Positions 46,566-58,668 of a stretch of 64,000 nucleotides of DNA are shown piece by piece. The DNA comes from Ralstonia sp. UBA689 (lineage in GTDB: Bacteria > Pseudomonadota > Gammaproteobacteria > Burkholderiales > Burkholderiaceae). Under the pieces are notes generated by a model, which was given only the letters and a program-made list of their open reading frames with translations, was not told the origin of the DNA and made no database searches. The stretch lies in NCBI RefSeq assembly GCF_002298975.1, contig NZ_DBMV01000045.1:140681-204680 (forward strand). Reading direction: 5' to 3'. Made by a program: the position numbers and the translations under genes. Each line of letters begins with the position of its first letter. Positions within the stretch are counted from its first letter, which is position 1.

Positions 46566-47483
46566 TTATTTGCGGACCTTGACCGAGAACAGCCCCTGGG
46601 GCCGCATCATCAGGATCAGGATCACGGCCGAGAGCGTCAGCACCTTGGCCATCGAACCTGTGAGGAAGAACTCGGTGGTCGATTGCGTCTGGGCGATGGT
46701 GAAGGCCGATGCGATGGTGCCCAGCAGGCTTTGCGCGCCGCCAAACACCACCACCAGGAAGGTGTCGACGATGTACAGCGACCCCGATGTCGGGCCAGTC
46801 GAGCCGATAGTGGTGAACGCTGCTCCCGCCACCCCGGCCACGCCACAACCCAGTGCGAACGTCATGCGGTCGACGCGCCGCGTGTCGATGCCGACCGCAC
46901 CGCTCATCACGCGGTTCTGCACCGTGGCACGCACTTGCAGGCCCCAGCGGGAGCGGAACAGCAGGAGGAACAGCGCACCGGTCAGCAGCGTGGTCAGCGC
47001 CATCACGAATAGGCCGTTGATCGGGATATCGATGCCGCCGCCTGGCGAGACCGACCCCATCAGCCAGTCGGGCAGCGCCGGGCTGACCTCCTTGGCCCCA
47101 AAGATGGAGCGGAAAGCCTGCTGCATGGCGAGGCTCAGGCCCCACGTGGCGAGCAGCGTGTCGAGCGGGCGGTTGTAAAGCCGCGAGATCATCAGCCGCT
47201 CGACTACGTAACCGATGGCCGCTGCCAGTACGAACGACAGCAGCACGGCTGCGAAGAAGTAGTACGGCTGCAGTGCTGGCGCGTAGCTGGCGGTGAGCGT
47301 CGACAGCAGGTACGTGGTGTACGCGCCGATGGTGAGGAACTCGCCGTGGGCCATGTTGATCACGCCCATCTGCCCAAAGATGATGGCTAGCCCCAGTGCC
47401 ATCAGCAGCAGCACGCAGAAGAACGACAGGCCGTTGAAGCCCTGCATGGCGAAGATCGCCCCGAATTCCGACAACGAGGTCAT
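46566..47483 (-). CDS. urtB: Urea/short-chain amide ABC transporter permease UrtB
   Basis: A 305-residue LivH-type permease. GLAIIFGQMGVINMAHGEFL is the family signature for the cytoplasmic coupling region, and LPDWLMGSVSPGGGIDIPIN is typical of UrtB. It lacks the long N-terminal periplasmic domain found in some UrtB proteins, so it is the short form. The ATG at 47483 gives the correct first helix; an in-frame extension upstream has no hydrophobic character. Confidence 0.93.
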   Translation of the reverse strand: MTSLSEFGAIFAMQGFNGLSFFCVLLLMALGLAIIFGQMGVINMAHGEFLTIGAYTTYLLSTLTASYAPALQPYYFFAAVLLSFVLAAAIGYVVERLMISRLYNRPLDTLLATWGLSLAMQQAFRSIFGAKEVSPALPDWLMGSVSPGGGIDIPINGLFVMALTTLLTGALFLLLFRSRWGLQVRATVQNRVMSGAVGIDTRRVDRMTFALGCGVAGVAGAAFTTIGSTGPTSGSLYIVDTFLVVVFGGAQSLLGTIASAFTIAQTQSTTEFFLTGSMAKVLTLSAVILILMMRPQGLFSVKVRK

Positions 47484-47569
47484 GGCGGCTCCACGAAAAC
47501 GATGGATGCGGTGGGAAGCGGTCCGTCCGGCTTGCAATCTGGATGCGGCCGGACCGCGTCTGTGGTGGG

Positions 47570-48805
47570 TTACTGATAACCCTTCGGGAACGGATTCGGT
47601 TCGATCAAGCCCGACTCGTAGACAACCTTGAACTGGCCATTCGTCTGGACTTGCCCGATGCGCGTCTTGCTCCACAGGTGGTGGTTGGCATGCACCTTCA
47701 CGTAGCCTTCCGGCGCGGTGTTCAGCTCGATGCCGGGCGAGGCCGCGACCACCTTGTCGACGTCAAAACTGCCGGCCTTCTCCACCGCTGCCTTCCACAG
47801 CCACGGGCCGAGGTAGGCCGCCTGCGTGACGTCGCCGATGACGGCCTTGGCGCCGTACTTGGCCTTGAAGGCCTCGACAAACTTCTTGTTGTTGGGGTTG
47901 TCCAGGCTCTGGAAGTACTTCATGGAGGCGTAAAAGCCGGCCATGTTCTCGCCGCCGATGCCGAGCAGTTCATCCTCCGTCACGGACAGCGTGAGCAGCG
48001 TCTGCTTGTCGGCGGTCACGCCAGCCGCCTTGATCTGCTTGTAGAAGGCCACGTTGGAGCCGCCAACCACGGCTGCAAAGATCACGTCCGGCTTCTTGAG
48101 TTTCATCTTGTTGATCAGCGAGCCGAACTGGGTGTTGCCCAGTGGGTAGTACTCCTCGCCCACCACCTCGCCGTGCAGCACGTTTTCGATGTGCTTGCGC
48201 GCGATCTTCATCGACGTGCGCGGCCAGATGTAGTCGGAACCGACCAGATAGAACGTCTTGGCCTTCTTTTCCTTGGCCACCCAATCGAGCCCCGCCAGGA
48301 TCTGCTGCGTGGCTTCCTGCCCGGTGTAGATCACGTTCTTGGATTGTTCGAGCCCCTCGTAGAACGTGGGGTAGTACAGCAGGCCATTGTCTTTCTCGAA
48401 CACCGGCAGGACGGCCTTGCGCGAGGCCGAGGTCCAGCAGCCGAACACGGTGGCGACGCGGTCGGCCTCGAGCAGCTTCTTCGCCTTCTCGGCAAAGGTC
48501 GGCCAGTCCGACGCGCCGTCTTCCTGGATGACCTTGATCTTGCGGCCCAGCACACCGCCCGCGGCGTTAATCTGGTCGATTGCCAGGCGCTCAGCCTGGA
48601 TCGATCCGGTCTCGCTGATTGCCATGGTGCCGGTCGCCGAATGCAGTTGCCCAACGGTGACCTCGGTGTCGGTCACGGCCAGCTTGGTGGTGTTGATCTT
48701 GGCGGTCGGGTACGACTGCGCGAGCGCGGCGAGCGGCGTCGCCAGCAGCGGCGTGACGGCAAGACACAAGGCGAGGCGCCGAAGGCGCGAGGGGTGGCGT
48801 GACAT
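47570..48805 (-). CDS. urtA: Urea/short-chain amide ABC transporter substrate-binding protein UrtA
   Basis: A 411-residue periplasmic binding protein. Signal peptide LALCLAVTPLLATPLAALAQ is cut near residue 29. TEVTVGQLHSATGTMAISE and IKVIQEDGASDWPTFAEKAK are hallmark UrtA/FmdD segments; CWTSASRKAVLPVFE follows. The ATG at 48805 follows GGGAGAAACCAAG. As first gene of the operon it probably sets ligand specificity; UrtA binds urea, while the close relative FmdD binds short amides, and the two amidase genes downstream favour amides or both. Confidence 0.94.
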   Translation of the reverse strand: MSRHPSRLRRLALCLAVTPLLATPLAALAQSYPTAKINTTKLAVTDTEVTVGQLHSATGTMAISETGSIQAERLAIDQINAAGGVLGRKIKVIQEDGASDWPTFAEKAKKLLEADRVATVFGCWTSASRKAVLPVFEKDNGLLYYPTFYEGLEQSKNVIYTGQEATQQILAGLDWVAKEKKAKTFYLVGSDYIWPRTSMKIARKHIENVLHGEVVGEEYYPLGNTQFGSLINKMKLKKPDVIFAAVVGGSNVAFYKQIKAAGVTADKQTLLTLSVTEDELLGIGGENMAGFYASMKYFQSLDNPNNKKFVEAFKAKYGAKAVIGDVTQAAYLGPWLWKAAVEKAGSFDVDKVVAASPGIELNTAPEGYVKVHANHHLWSKTRIGQVQTNGQFKVVYESGLIEPNPFPKGYQ

Positions 48806-48886
48806 CTTGGTTTCTCCCGGTTGCGGATGGTGGTCGGTTTGAACAGGCATGGGACGAAGCCTAGGCGGGGCCCACGATTGCCGGAA

Positions 48887-48902
48887 TACGTCAACTGACG
48901 TA
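48887..48902. promoter_or_regulatory. Perfect operator-like palindrome between urtA and the sensor kinase
   Basis: TACGTCA-AC-TGACGTA is a perfect 7-bp inverted repeat with a two-base spacer, 82 bases upstream of urtA and about 127-165 bases before the divergent sensor kinase gene. LuxR/NarL-type response regulators bind short dyads of this kind. The nearby regulator encoded at 52447 is the obvious candidate. No sigma-54 promoter (-24/-12) is seen in the gap. Confidence 0.6.
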
Positions 48903-49028
48903 CAGCGCAGCCGCGTTGCACGGCGCGATCATCTGCGAGCAGGAGCACGCCGACACAACAAGACTGAACCGGGCGCGAACCACGCGGAACGGAACTTGCA
49001 TCGCCCGCCACGCCTGCTCGCTTAGGGC

Positions 49029-52446
<3,418 letters not shown>

Positions 52447-52466
<20 letters not shown>

Positions 52467-53433
52467 CCACGGTGGTGCGGCGGGGCTGCATGTGTCGTCG
52501 GCCCCGCAGGCGATAGGGCCTGCCATTGCTGGCCCCGGAGTTGTGCTCATCGTTGACGACACACCAGACAACCTGGCGCTACTGTCCGATGCGCTCGATG
52601 CCGTTGGCTACACCGTCTTAGTGGCGCTGGATGGTACGAGCGCGCTGGAGCGTATTGAGCGGTTGGCACCTGACATCATCCTGCTGGACGCGGTCATGCC
52701 CGGCATCAGCGGCTTTGAAACGTGCGAACGCATCAAGGCCAATGCGCGCCACGCACAGATTCCGGTGGTTTTCATGACGGGGCTGACGGAAAGCGAGCAC
52801 GTCGTGCGCGGTTTTCGTGCGGGGGGCATCGACTACGTCACGAAGCCCATCCGCCCGGAAGAGGTGCTTGCGCGCGTCGCAGCGCATCTGGAGCGCGCGC
52901 GTGCCCACCGGCAGGCAGACGAAATCGTTGGCTTGGGTGGGCGCGCGGCCCTTGTGGCAGATGTGCGGGGCATGATCCATTGGCGCAGTTCGCGGGTCGC
53001 GCCCTTGTTCGCCCGCTTCTACCCGGACCACGACGATGCACGGCGCCTGCCATCGGTGCTGCAACAGTGGCTGGCGCACAGCGTGGAGCCGGCCGGCGCG
53101 CCGGAGGCGGGCCGGCTCGCCGAGGCGGGCGACGGCGTGCGGCTGGTGGCAAGACTGGCCGGCCCCGCGCCGCACAGCGCTTGGGTGATCCAACTGGAGG
53201 AGCACGACGACCGTAAGGCGGGTGACCGCCTCGTCGCGCGGTTTCGCCTGACCGCGCGTGAGGCGGAGGTACTGCTGTGGATCTCACGCGGCAAGACCAA
53301 TCGCGACATCGGCGACATCCTCGGCATGCGCCCGCGTACCGTCAACAAGCATCTTGAGCACATCTTCGAGAAGCTGGGTGTCGAAACACGCGCGGCGGCG
53401 GCGGCTCTCGTATTGCAGTTCCAGCCAGGCTGA
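52447..53433 (+). CDS. Response regulator with LuxR-type HTH
   Basis: A 328-residue response regulator. A receiver domain (about 31-150) has phospho-acceptor D81 in DIILLDAVMPGISGF, acidic DD at 37-38 and the switch lysine in YVTKPIRPEEVL. A middle region of about 100 residues has no clear match. The C-terminal LuxR/NarL HTH is LTAREAEVLLWISRGKTNRD plus GMRPRTVNKHLEHIFEKLGV. The gene overlaps the kinase by 20 bases behind AAAGGAGCC, so translation is coupled and the two form a cognate pair. The likely target is the divergent urt-ami-fmd operon. Confidence 0.93.
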
Positions 53434-53589
53434 ATATCCGTTGAGCCACGTCAGCTTTGTGATACGGCCTGGTTGACCTTCGGTCCTTTGCCCCACAATC
53501 TTGCAAAATATCTCGCAGCGCTCGCCTGGGTGTCGCATATGCGCATTGCAGGCAACACAGAGCACTGGACGAAAGCAAGAGGGGACGGC

Positions 53590-54456
53590 ATGGGCACAGC
53601 AGCAGGGCAGTTGGAGAAGGGCGACGTACCGATCGGGCAGCCACTGCCATTCGCGTTGACTGATATTCACGGTCATCTGCTGCTCAAGGCGGGCACCGTG
53701 GTGCCGGATGTCGGCGCGGTCCGGCTGCTGTTCCAGCATGGTCCCGTGATGGCTGCTGCTGGCGATACGGCCTGCGCGCCGCCCGCTGAAGCCACCGAAG
53801 GCAAGCCGCGACTGGCCGCGACTGGCCTGACCATCGGCACCGTCCTGCAGGTGCAGGAGAAATCCGCACCGCTGCGCGGTCCGCTGTCATGCCGCCTGAT
53901 CGGCTACATCGAAGGCGAGGCGCTGTTCATCACGCAGCCCGTCGATACCAAGCGCACGCTGCGGCCCGAGGTGCGCGATATCTTGCTGCTGCGCGGTTTT
54001 TCCGGCCGCGCGGTGGTCAGCATGATGTGCAGCGTGGTGGCGGTGGTGCAGTTTCCGTCGCCGTACATCGTGCTGTCGATGCCGGCCAAGGTGCACAAGG
54101 TGCCGCTGCGGCGCGCCAAGCGCGTGCAGGTGCGCATCGGCGCCACCGTGCGTTCGGAAGGGCTGCCCGCCTCGCCCGCCGATCGTGTGGCGGTCATCCG
54201 CGATATCTGCCTGAACGGTGCGCTTGTGCAGAGTGCTGGCCAAGTCTTCCATCCGGGGGATCGGCTGGCGCTCGATTTCAGCGCTTACGTCGATGGGCAG
54301 CAGGAGGATTTCTCCATCACGGGGCGTGTCGCCAGTGCCTCGCTGGTGCAGGGCGCGGCGGCTTCTGCGTTTCCATCGTTCGGCGTGGAGTTCTTGCTCT
54401 CGAAAGAACAGACCGCGCGGCTCTCGCGCCTGATCATCGAGCGACTCGACGAGTAG
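53590..54456 (+). CDS. PilZ domain protein (YcgR-like, cyclic di-GMP receptor)
   Basis: A 288-residue protein with a YcgR-type N-terminal beta-barrel (about 85-185) and a C-terminal PilZ domain (about 186-285). The cyclic di-GMP motif RxxxR is seen as RRAKR; the second motif, usually D/N-x-S-x-x-G, reads DICLNG, so Cys replaces Ser. It could link the c-di-GMP made by YfiN to motility, adhesion or secretion. The start at 53590 follows GAGGGGACGGC; upstream ATGs at 53473 and 53539 are less likely. Confidence 0.82.
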   Translation: MGTAAGQLEKGDVPIGQPLPFALTDIHGHLLLKAGTVVPDVGAVRLLFQHGPVMAAAGDTACAPPAEATEGKPRLAATGLTIGTVLQVQEKSAPLRGPLSCRLIGYIEGEALFITQPVDTKRTLRPEVRDILLLRGFSGRAVVSMMCSVVAVVQFPSPYIVLSMPAKVHKVPLRRAKRVQVRIGATVRSEGLPASPADRVAVIRDICLNGALVQSAGQVFHPGDRLALDFSAYVDGQQEDFSITGRVASASLVQGAAASAFPSFGVEFLLSKEQTARLSRLIIERLDE

Positions 54457-54464
54457 ACGGCGGC

Positions 54465-55355
54465 TTACGCCTCGTCAGCCAGCATCGTCTCAAGCAGCCA
54501 CGCGCCGGCCTGGCCCAGCGTGCGTTTGCGCGACCACACCGCATCCACCAGCACATGGCGTGGCCAGCCGCGTGCACGCACCTCATGCAGGCGCTCGGCT
54601 GCGAAATGGTCTACCAGCCAGCGCGGCAGTTCTGTCCAGCCGAAGCCCAGCACCGCCATTTCCAGCAGCATCAGGTAGCTCGGCGCCGACCACCGGCGCG
54701 GGCTGCGCACGGGTGCCGCATTCGCGCGGGGCCCGACCGGATCAACAAAGGTGTTCAGCCGCAGCTCGCGCGCCTCGCGCAGCGCCGTGTGTGGCACTTC
54801 CTTGTCGCCATACCGGGCCAGCGGATGCTGCCGCCCGACAAACAGGCCAATCTCCGAGCGCTCGGAGATGGTGGCCGCGCCGATATCGGGCGGATACGAC
54901 GCCTGCGCCGCCACCAGTCCGAGCTGCGCGCGGCCCTGCTGAATGATGTCGACCACGTCTTCATCCTCGGCGATCAGGCATTCGAGTTCGAGCTCGGGGT
55001 AGCGCTGCTCGAGCGAAGCGAGCGTCTGCTCGTAGCGATCGGACTGGTAGGTGTCGGACATCACCAACGTGAGGCGCGCCTCCAGGCCGCCGGCCATCTG
55101 CGCGGCCAAGAGGTCCATCTGCTCGCCGGCGTCGAGCACACGGCGCACCTGCGCAAGCATGGCGCGGCCGGCTTCCGTGAGTGTCGGCTGGCGCGTGCTG
55201 CGGTCGAATAGCGTCAGGCCCAGGTCGATCTCCAGGTTGCCGATTGCCTCGCTGATGGTCGACTGGCGCTTGCCCAATTTGCGCGCCGCCGCCGAGAACG
55301 AGCCGAGCGTGGCCGCCTCGGCAAAGGCGAGCAGAGCTTCGGAGGAGTGGCGCAT
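54465..55355 (-). CDS. LysR family transcriptional regulator
   Basis: A 296-residue LysR regulator: HTH ALLAFAEAATLGSFSAAARK with KRQSTISEAIGNLE, effector domain from about 90 on. It is divergent from a PACE-type efflux gene, with an ATCGG-N5-CCGAT dyad in between, an arrangement known for regulators of aceI-like genes. The inducer is probably a cationic compound or polyamine exported by that transporter; this is inference. The gene converges on the PilZ gene with nine bases between. Confidence 0.92.
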   Translation of the reverse strand: MRHSSEALLAFAEAATLGSFSAAARKLGKRQSTISEAIGNLEIDLGLTLFDRSTRQPTLTEAGRAMLAQVRRVLDAGEQMDLLAAQMAGGLEARLTLVMSDTYQSDRYEQTLASLEQRYPELELECLIAEDEDVVDIIQQGRAQLGLVAAQASYPPDIGAATISERSEIGLFVGRQHPLARYGDKEVPHTALREARELRLNTFVDPVGPRANAAPVRSPRRWSAPSYLMLLEMAVLGFGWTELPRWLVDHFAAERLHEVRARGWPRHVLVDAVWSRKRTLGQAGAWLLETMLADEA

Positions 55356-55392
55356 CGGTAGCTCCAGAAGGATGAATCGATCGGCTCAATAT

Positions 55393-55407
55393 ATCGGAAA
55401 AACCGAT
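55393..55407. promoter_or_regulatory. LysR-type operator ATCGG-AAAAA-CCGAT
   Basis: A perfect 5-bp inverted repeat with a five-base A spacer, holding a T-N11-A dyad, 38 bases from the LysR start and 65 from the PACE gene start. It fits the primary binding site of the LysR regulator in a divergent promoter. Confidence 0.6.
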
Positions 55408-55471
55408 GCTATCGAATTGGATTGATGGTGCCGTACCGATGAAAATTCAGGTCATTCATCGGAGTGTTGTT

Positions 55472-55909
55472 ATGCAAGTCATCAAGAAATCCCCAGCCGA
55501 GCGCATCTTTCATGCGCTGGCCTTCGAGATCATCGCGATGCTGATCTGCGCGCCGCTGTTCAGTTGGCTGACGGGCTTGCCGCTCGCACATATGGGCGTA
55601 CTGACGTTGATGTTCGCCGTGGTGGCGATGGTGTGGAACATGGTGTTCAACACGCTTTTCGAACGCGTCGAACGCCGCTATCAGCTTGCGCGCACCATGG
55701 CCGTGCGGGCAGTACACGCCTGCCTGTTCGAGGGCGGCCTGGTCTTCATGCTGGTTCCGCTGGCTGCGTGGTGGATGGACGTGAGCCTGTGGGAAGCGCT
55801 TGTGCTCGACATTGGCATCATGCTGCTCTTCCTGCCTTATACGTTCTGCTTCAACCTCGCGTACGACCACTTGCGCGCACGCTGGATGGCGCGCCGCGCG
55901 ATGGCTTGA
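55472..55909 (+). CDS. PACE family efflux transporter (AceI-like)
   Basis: A 145-residue inner-membrane protein with four helices, arranged as two bacterial transmembrane pair domains. The family signature VWNMVFNTLFE is near residue 53, with a second LLFLPYTFCFNLAYDHLRAR at the end. PACE proteins export chlorhexidine, other biocides and short-chain diamines. The start at 55472 follows CGGAGTGTTGTT and matches the family length; further upstream ATGs are less likely. A divergent LysR gene is the likely regulator. Confidence 0.92.
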   Translation: MQVIKKSPAERIFHALAFEIIAMLICAPLFSWLTGLPLAHMGVLTLMFAVVAMVWNMVFNTLFERVERRYQLARTMAVRAVHACLFEGGLVFMLVPLAAWWMDVSLWEALVLDIGIMLLFLPYTFCFNLAYDHLRARWMARRAMA

Positions 55910-56043
55910 TGTTTTCGGGGCGCCGCGGACTAGGGCAAACGACGCAGCGTGGGGGCGGGTACGCTTCCTATAATGAAGTCCCTTTCCATGACGGGCGCAC
56001 TGGCCGCGAGCCGCTGCGCCCGTATTACGTCCACTGCTGGTCT

Positions 56044-56685
56044 ATGCTGCGATTTGTCGCCGTGCCATCCCATGCCTCGGCAATCGTGCTGCGTCGGTGC
56101 TATGTGGCGGCCTGCGCGGGCGATGCCGTGGGCGTAATGAATGTCGTGCGCGATGTCTGCGGCGCGGATCATGCCGCGGCCATGATCCGTTGGCGCGTCG
56201 ATGGACGTTGGCACTGGGTGGCATCGCAAGGCGCGCATGCGGCCGACATGTTGTTGCATGCCACACGCGGCGATGGCGTGGACGGGTGGCCCGTGGCCGA
56301 TGCGGAAGTGCGCGGCGCGATGTGGCTCGACTATCGTTCGCGGGGCGTGCCGTTGTTGACGAGGCAGCGAACGGCGCCGCTGGCGTTACTGCCGCATCTT
56401 GCGCAGGCGCTGCCGCTATGCTGGCAACGCGTTGCCGCGCGGGCAGGCGTGGCGCTCGCACAGCCTGCCAGCCTATGGTTGACGGATGCGTTCCACCTGA
56501 CGCGCCGCGAAGCCGATGTGGCGGATCTTCTCGCACGCGGTGCCGATCCTGCGTGCATCGCGCGCACGTTGGGCATTTCGCTCGATACGGTGCGCACGCA
56601 TCTCAAACACGTCTACCGCAAGACCAACACGCACAGCCAGTGTGACGTTGTGCGGTTGTTGCTGGCGTCGGCTGCACGCCGCTAA
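56044..56685 (+). CDS. LuxR-type HTH transcriptional regulator
   Basis: A 213-residue regulator. The C-terminal 65 residues are a LuxR/GerE HTH: FHLTRREADVADLLARGADP, then IARTLGISLDTVRTHLKHVY. The N-terminal 140 residues hold no receiver or autoinducer domain that I recognise; they are rich in Trp, His, Cys and Arg. No ribosome site decides the start, so it may lie a little upstream. It is an orphan with no evident sensor beside it. Confidence 0.8.
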   Translation: MLRFVAVPSHASAIVLRRCYVAACAGDAVGVMNVVRDVCGADHAAAMIRWRVDGRWHWVASQGAHAADMLLHATRGDGVDGWPVADAEVRGAMWLDYRSRGVPLLTRQRTAPLALLPHLAQALPLCWQRVAARAGVALAQPASLWLTDAFHLTRREADVADLLARGADPACIARTLGISLDTVRTHLKHVYRKTNTHSQCDVVRLLLASAARR

Positions 56686-56771
56686 TCGCGGTGCTGGGCA
56701 AGCGCGCTCCTGCCAAGTCCTGCCTGGCTTCGCGCGGTCGTATTGCAGCGCAGAAAGCGCGGTGCGCAACG

Positions 56772-56990
56772 TCAGGCGGTTGCCATTGGCGGCCGTTCAG
56801 TGGTCGGTGTGCCGTCCTTGAAGAGGGTTTGCAGTTGCGAGCGCAGCTCGGGTGTATCGGTGTGCTTGTGCACCGATACAGCGTGCTGCACAGCGGCCTC
56901 CAGTAGTTCGGCATCGCTGTCGGCGCTGATGGCGACCGAGCAGTTGTTCTCGCTGGGGAAGGCGCGGCAATCAATGTAGCGGCGGCCCAT
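56772..56990 (-). CDS. DUF1059 small protein
   Basis: A 72-residue protein with the DUF1059 pattern: RYIDCRAFPSENNCSVAISA, then LLEAAVQHAVSVHKHTDTPE and LRSQLQTLFK. Two cysteines and two histidines could bind metal. Function unknown. The ATG at 56990 follows CAGGAGTCTCATC on the reverse strand. It lies 121 bases after the DUF488 gene, same direction. Confidence 0.88.
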   Translation of the reverse strand: MGRRYIDCRAFPSENNCSVAISADSDAELLEAAVQHAVSVHKHTDTPELRSQLQTLFKDGTPTTERPPMATA

Positions 56991-57111
56991 GATGAGACTC
57001 CTGAAATCGCGGTAGCCGGAGTGCAGCGGAATGCGGCGGGTGCCGGTCGCGCGTACCCTCGTTATAGGTCCGCCACGGGGGAGCGTCGTCACCTGTGTGG
57101 GGTAGACCTGT

Positions 57112-57522
57112 TCAGTCAGCCACCTTCGCCCCACGCTCCTTCAGCAGCTCGCGCAGCACCGAGCGGTGGCAATGCGCTTCCTCTTCGCAGTAACACCCGA
57201 TCGACAGGTTGGTCTGATGCGACAGCGCCGCCAGCATATCGAGCAGGCGCGATGCATCGCCGTCGCGCATCTCGGCGCGAAAGTGGCGCACGAAGGTCTG
57301 CCAGCCCTTGTCTTGCTGATCCTTGTCGTGCGCGGCCTGGGCTGCCTGGGCCTGCTTGACGAGCTCGGGCGTGGGGGAGAGCAGCGGCATCCACACGTCG
57401 TAGAAATCGCGGCTGGCGAATTCTTCCTTCGGGACGCCGCGCGGCGGGCGCCGCACGGTGCCGATGCGCAGGCCTTCATCGGGGAGGCGCGGCTCGCCGA
57501 GCCGGACGATGCGTAGGGTCAT
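57112..57522 (-). CDS. DUF488 family protein
   Basis: A 136-residue DUF488 protein. It starts RIVRLGEPRLPDEGLRIGTV, has EFASRDFYDVWMPLLSPTPE, and ends with the family's cysteine motif IGCYCEEEAHCHRSVLRELL, which recalls nucleic-acid or nucleotide enzymes but has no proven function here. It starts 35 bases after the ABC substrate-binding gene and may be co-transcribed with it. Confidence 0.9.
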   Translation of the reverse strand: MTLRIVRLGEPRLPDEGLRIGTVRRPPRGVPKEEFASRDFYDVWMPLLSPTPELVKQAQAAQAAHDKDQQDKGWQTFVRHFRAEMRDGDASRLLDMLAALSHQTNLSIGCYCEEEAHCHRSVLRELLKERGAKVAD

Positions 57523-57557
57523 GGAATGTCTCCGTGCGAATGCTGCGCGCCGTGTGG

Positions 57558-58586
57558 TTACGAACCCAGCCGGCTCTGTACCGTCGGGAAGAACAGGTCT
57601 TTCCACGATGCCGGTTTGTTCTTGAGCGTGCCCACACGCTGCATGAACTCGGCGTAGTGTGCCACGCCCACCGGCGTGGTCGTGAAGCGCGAGTCCGGAT
57701 CGTCGAGGATCTTCTTCACCTCGTCCGGCGAGCTCTTCACTTTCGATTGCGCGATGTAGATCTGCGCGGCCTTGGTCTTGTCCTTGGCGATGAGCGCGTT
57801 GGCCTCGTCCAGAGCGGCCACGAAGGCGGCCGACAGCTTCGGGTTGGCCTCGTAGAACTTCTTGCTGGTGTAGGTCATGTCCAGCGTGATGTTGCCGAGC
57901 ACGTCCACGGTGTTGAACACGCGGTGCAGGCCGGGCGCGGCGGCCTCGGTATAGGAGAACGGCGGCGAGGCCATGTGGCTGTTGATCTGGCTGCCGCCCG
58001 CGAGCATCACGGCGGTGGCGTCCGGGTGCGGCAGCGGCACGGTGATCGGGTCGAGCTTGTTGAACTGCTTGTCGCCGAAGGTCTTGGCAGCCGCCATTTG
58101 CAGCACCACGGCGGGCAGCGAGGTCTTGATGCCGGGTACGGCAATGCGGTCCTTGTCGGAGAAATCGGCCAAGGTTTTCACATTCGAGTTGCGCGTCATC
58201 AGGTACATCGACGATGAGCTGAGCGACGACAGCCCGCGCACTTCCATCGCGCTGCCGCAGGTCTTGTCCCACAGCGTGAGGAAGCCCGGCACGCCCAGCG
58301 AGGCGATGTCCAGCGCGCCCGAGAGCATGGCGTCGTTGATGACGTTGCCGCCATCGAGGATGCGGTAGTTGACCTTGACGTCGCCGAGGCCGGCGGCCTT
58401 GGCCTGCTTTTCGAGCAGGTGTTCGCTGGCCATCACCATGATGGGCAGGTAGAGGATGCCGTAACCGTGGGAGATGCGGACTTCGGTGGCTTCTGCGTGG
58501 GCGGTGCTGATGGCGCTGCTCAGGAGTGATGCGGCCAGTGTGGCGGCCATGGTCAGGCGGAGGACGTTACGGCGGGGTTGGTGCAT
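57558..58586 (-). CDS. ABC transporter substrate-binding protein (SsuA/TauA/NMT1-like)
   Basis: A 342-residue periplasmic binding protein with a signal peptide cut near ISTAHA (about residue 31); PRRNVLRL before the hydrophobic core resembles a twin-arginine motif, so Tat export is possible. The type-2 binding fold shows SHGYGILYLPIMVMASEHLL and ILDGGNVINDAMLSGALDIA, as in SsuA, TauA and ThiY-like proteins. With the permease and ATPase upstream in the same direction it makes a full importer; sulfonate, nitrile, thiamine-precursor or other ligands are all possible. Confidence 0.9.
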   Translation of the reverse strand: MHQPRRNVLRLTMAATLAASLLSSAISTAHAEATEVRISHGYGILYLPIMVMASEHLLEKQAKAAGLGDVKVNYRILDGGNVINDAMLSGALDIASLGVPGFLTLWDKTCGSAMEVRGLSSLSSSSMYLMTRNSNVKTLADFSDKDRIAVPGIKTSLPAVVLQMAAAKTFGDKQFNKLDPITVPLPHPDATAVMLAGGSQINSHMASPPFSYTEAAAPGLHRVFNTVDVLGNITLDMTYTSKKFYEANPKLSAAFVAALDEANALIAKDKTKAAQIYIAQSKVKSSPDEVKKILDDPDSRFTTTPVGVAHYAEFMQRVGTLKNKPASWKDLFFPTVQSRLGS

Positions 58587-58668
58587 TTGTTGTCTCCTTG
58601 TTGCTCTGTTGGTCTTTATGTTTGTTGGTAGTGCATTTTTTGTTTCATCCCCTGCCGGGGCTGACTCA

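Noticed and set aside
47543..48802. 420-codon plus-strand frame across urtA
   Set aside because: Antisense shadow; urtA on the other strand has all family motifs.
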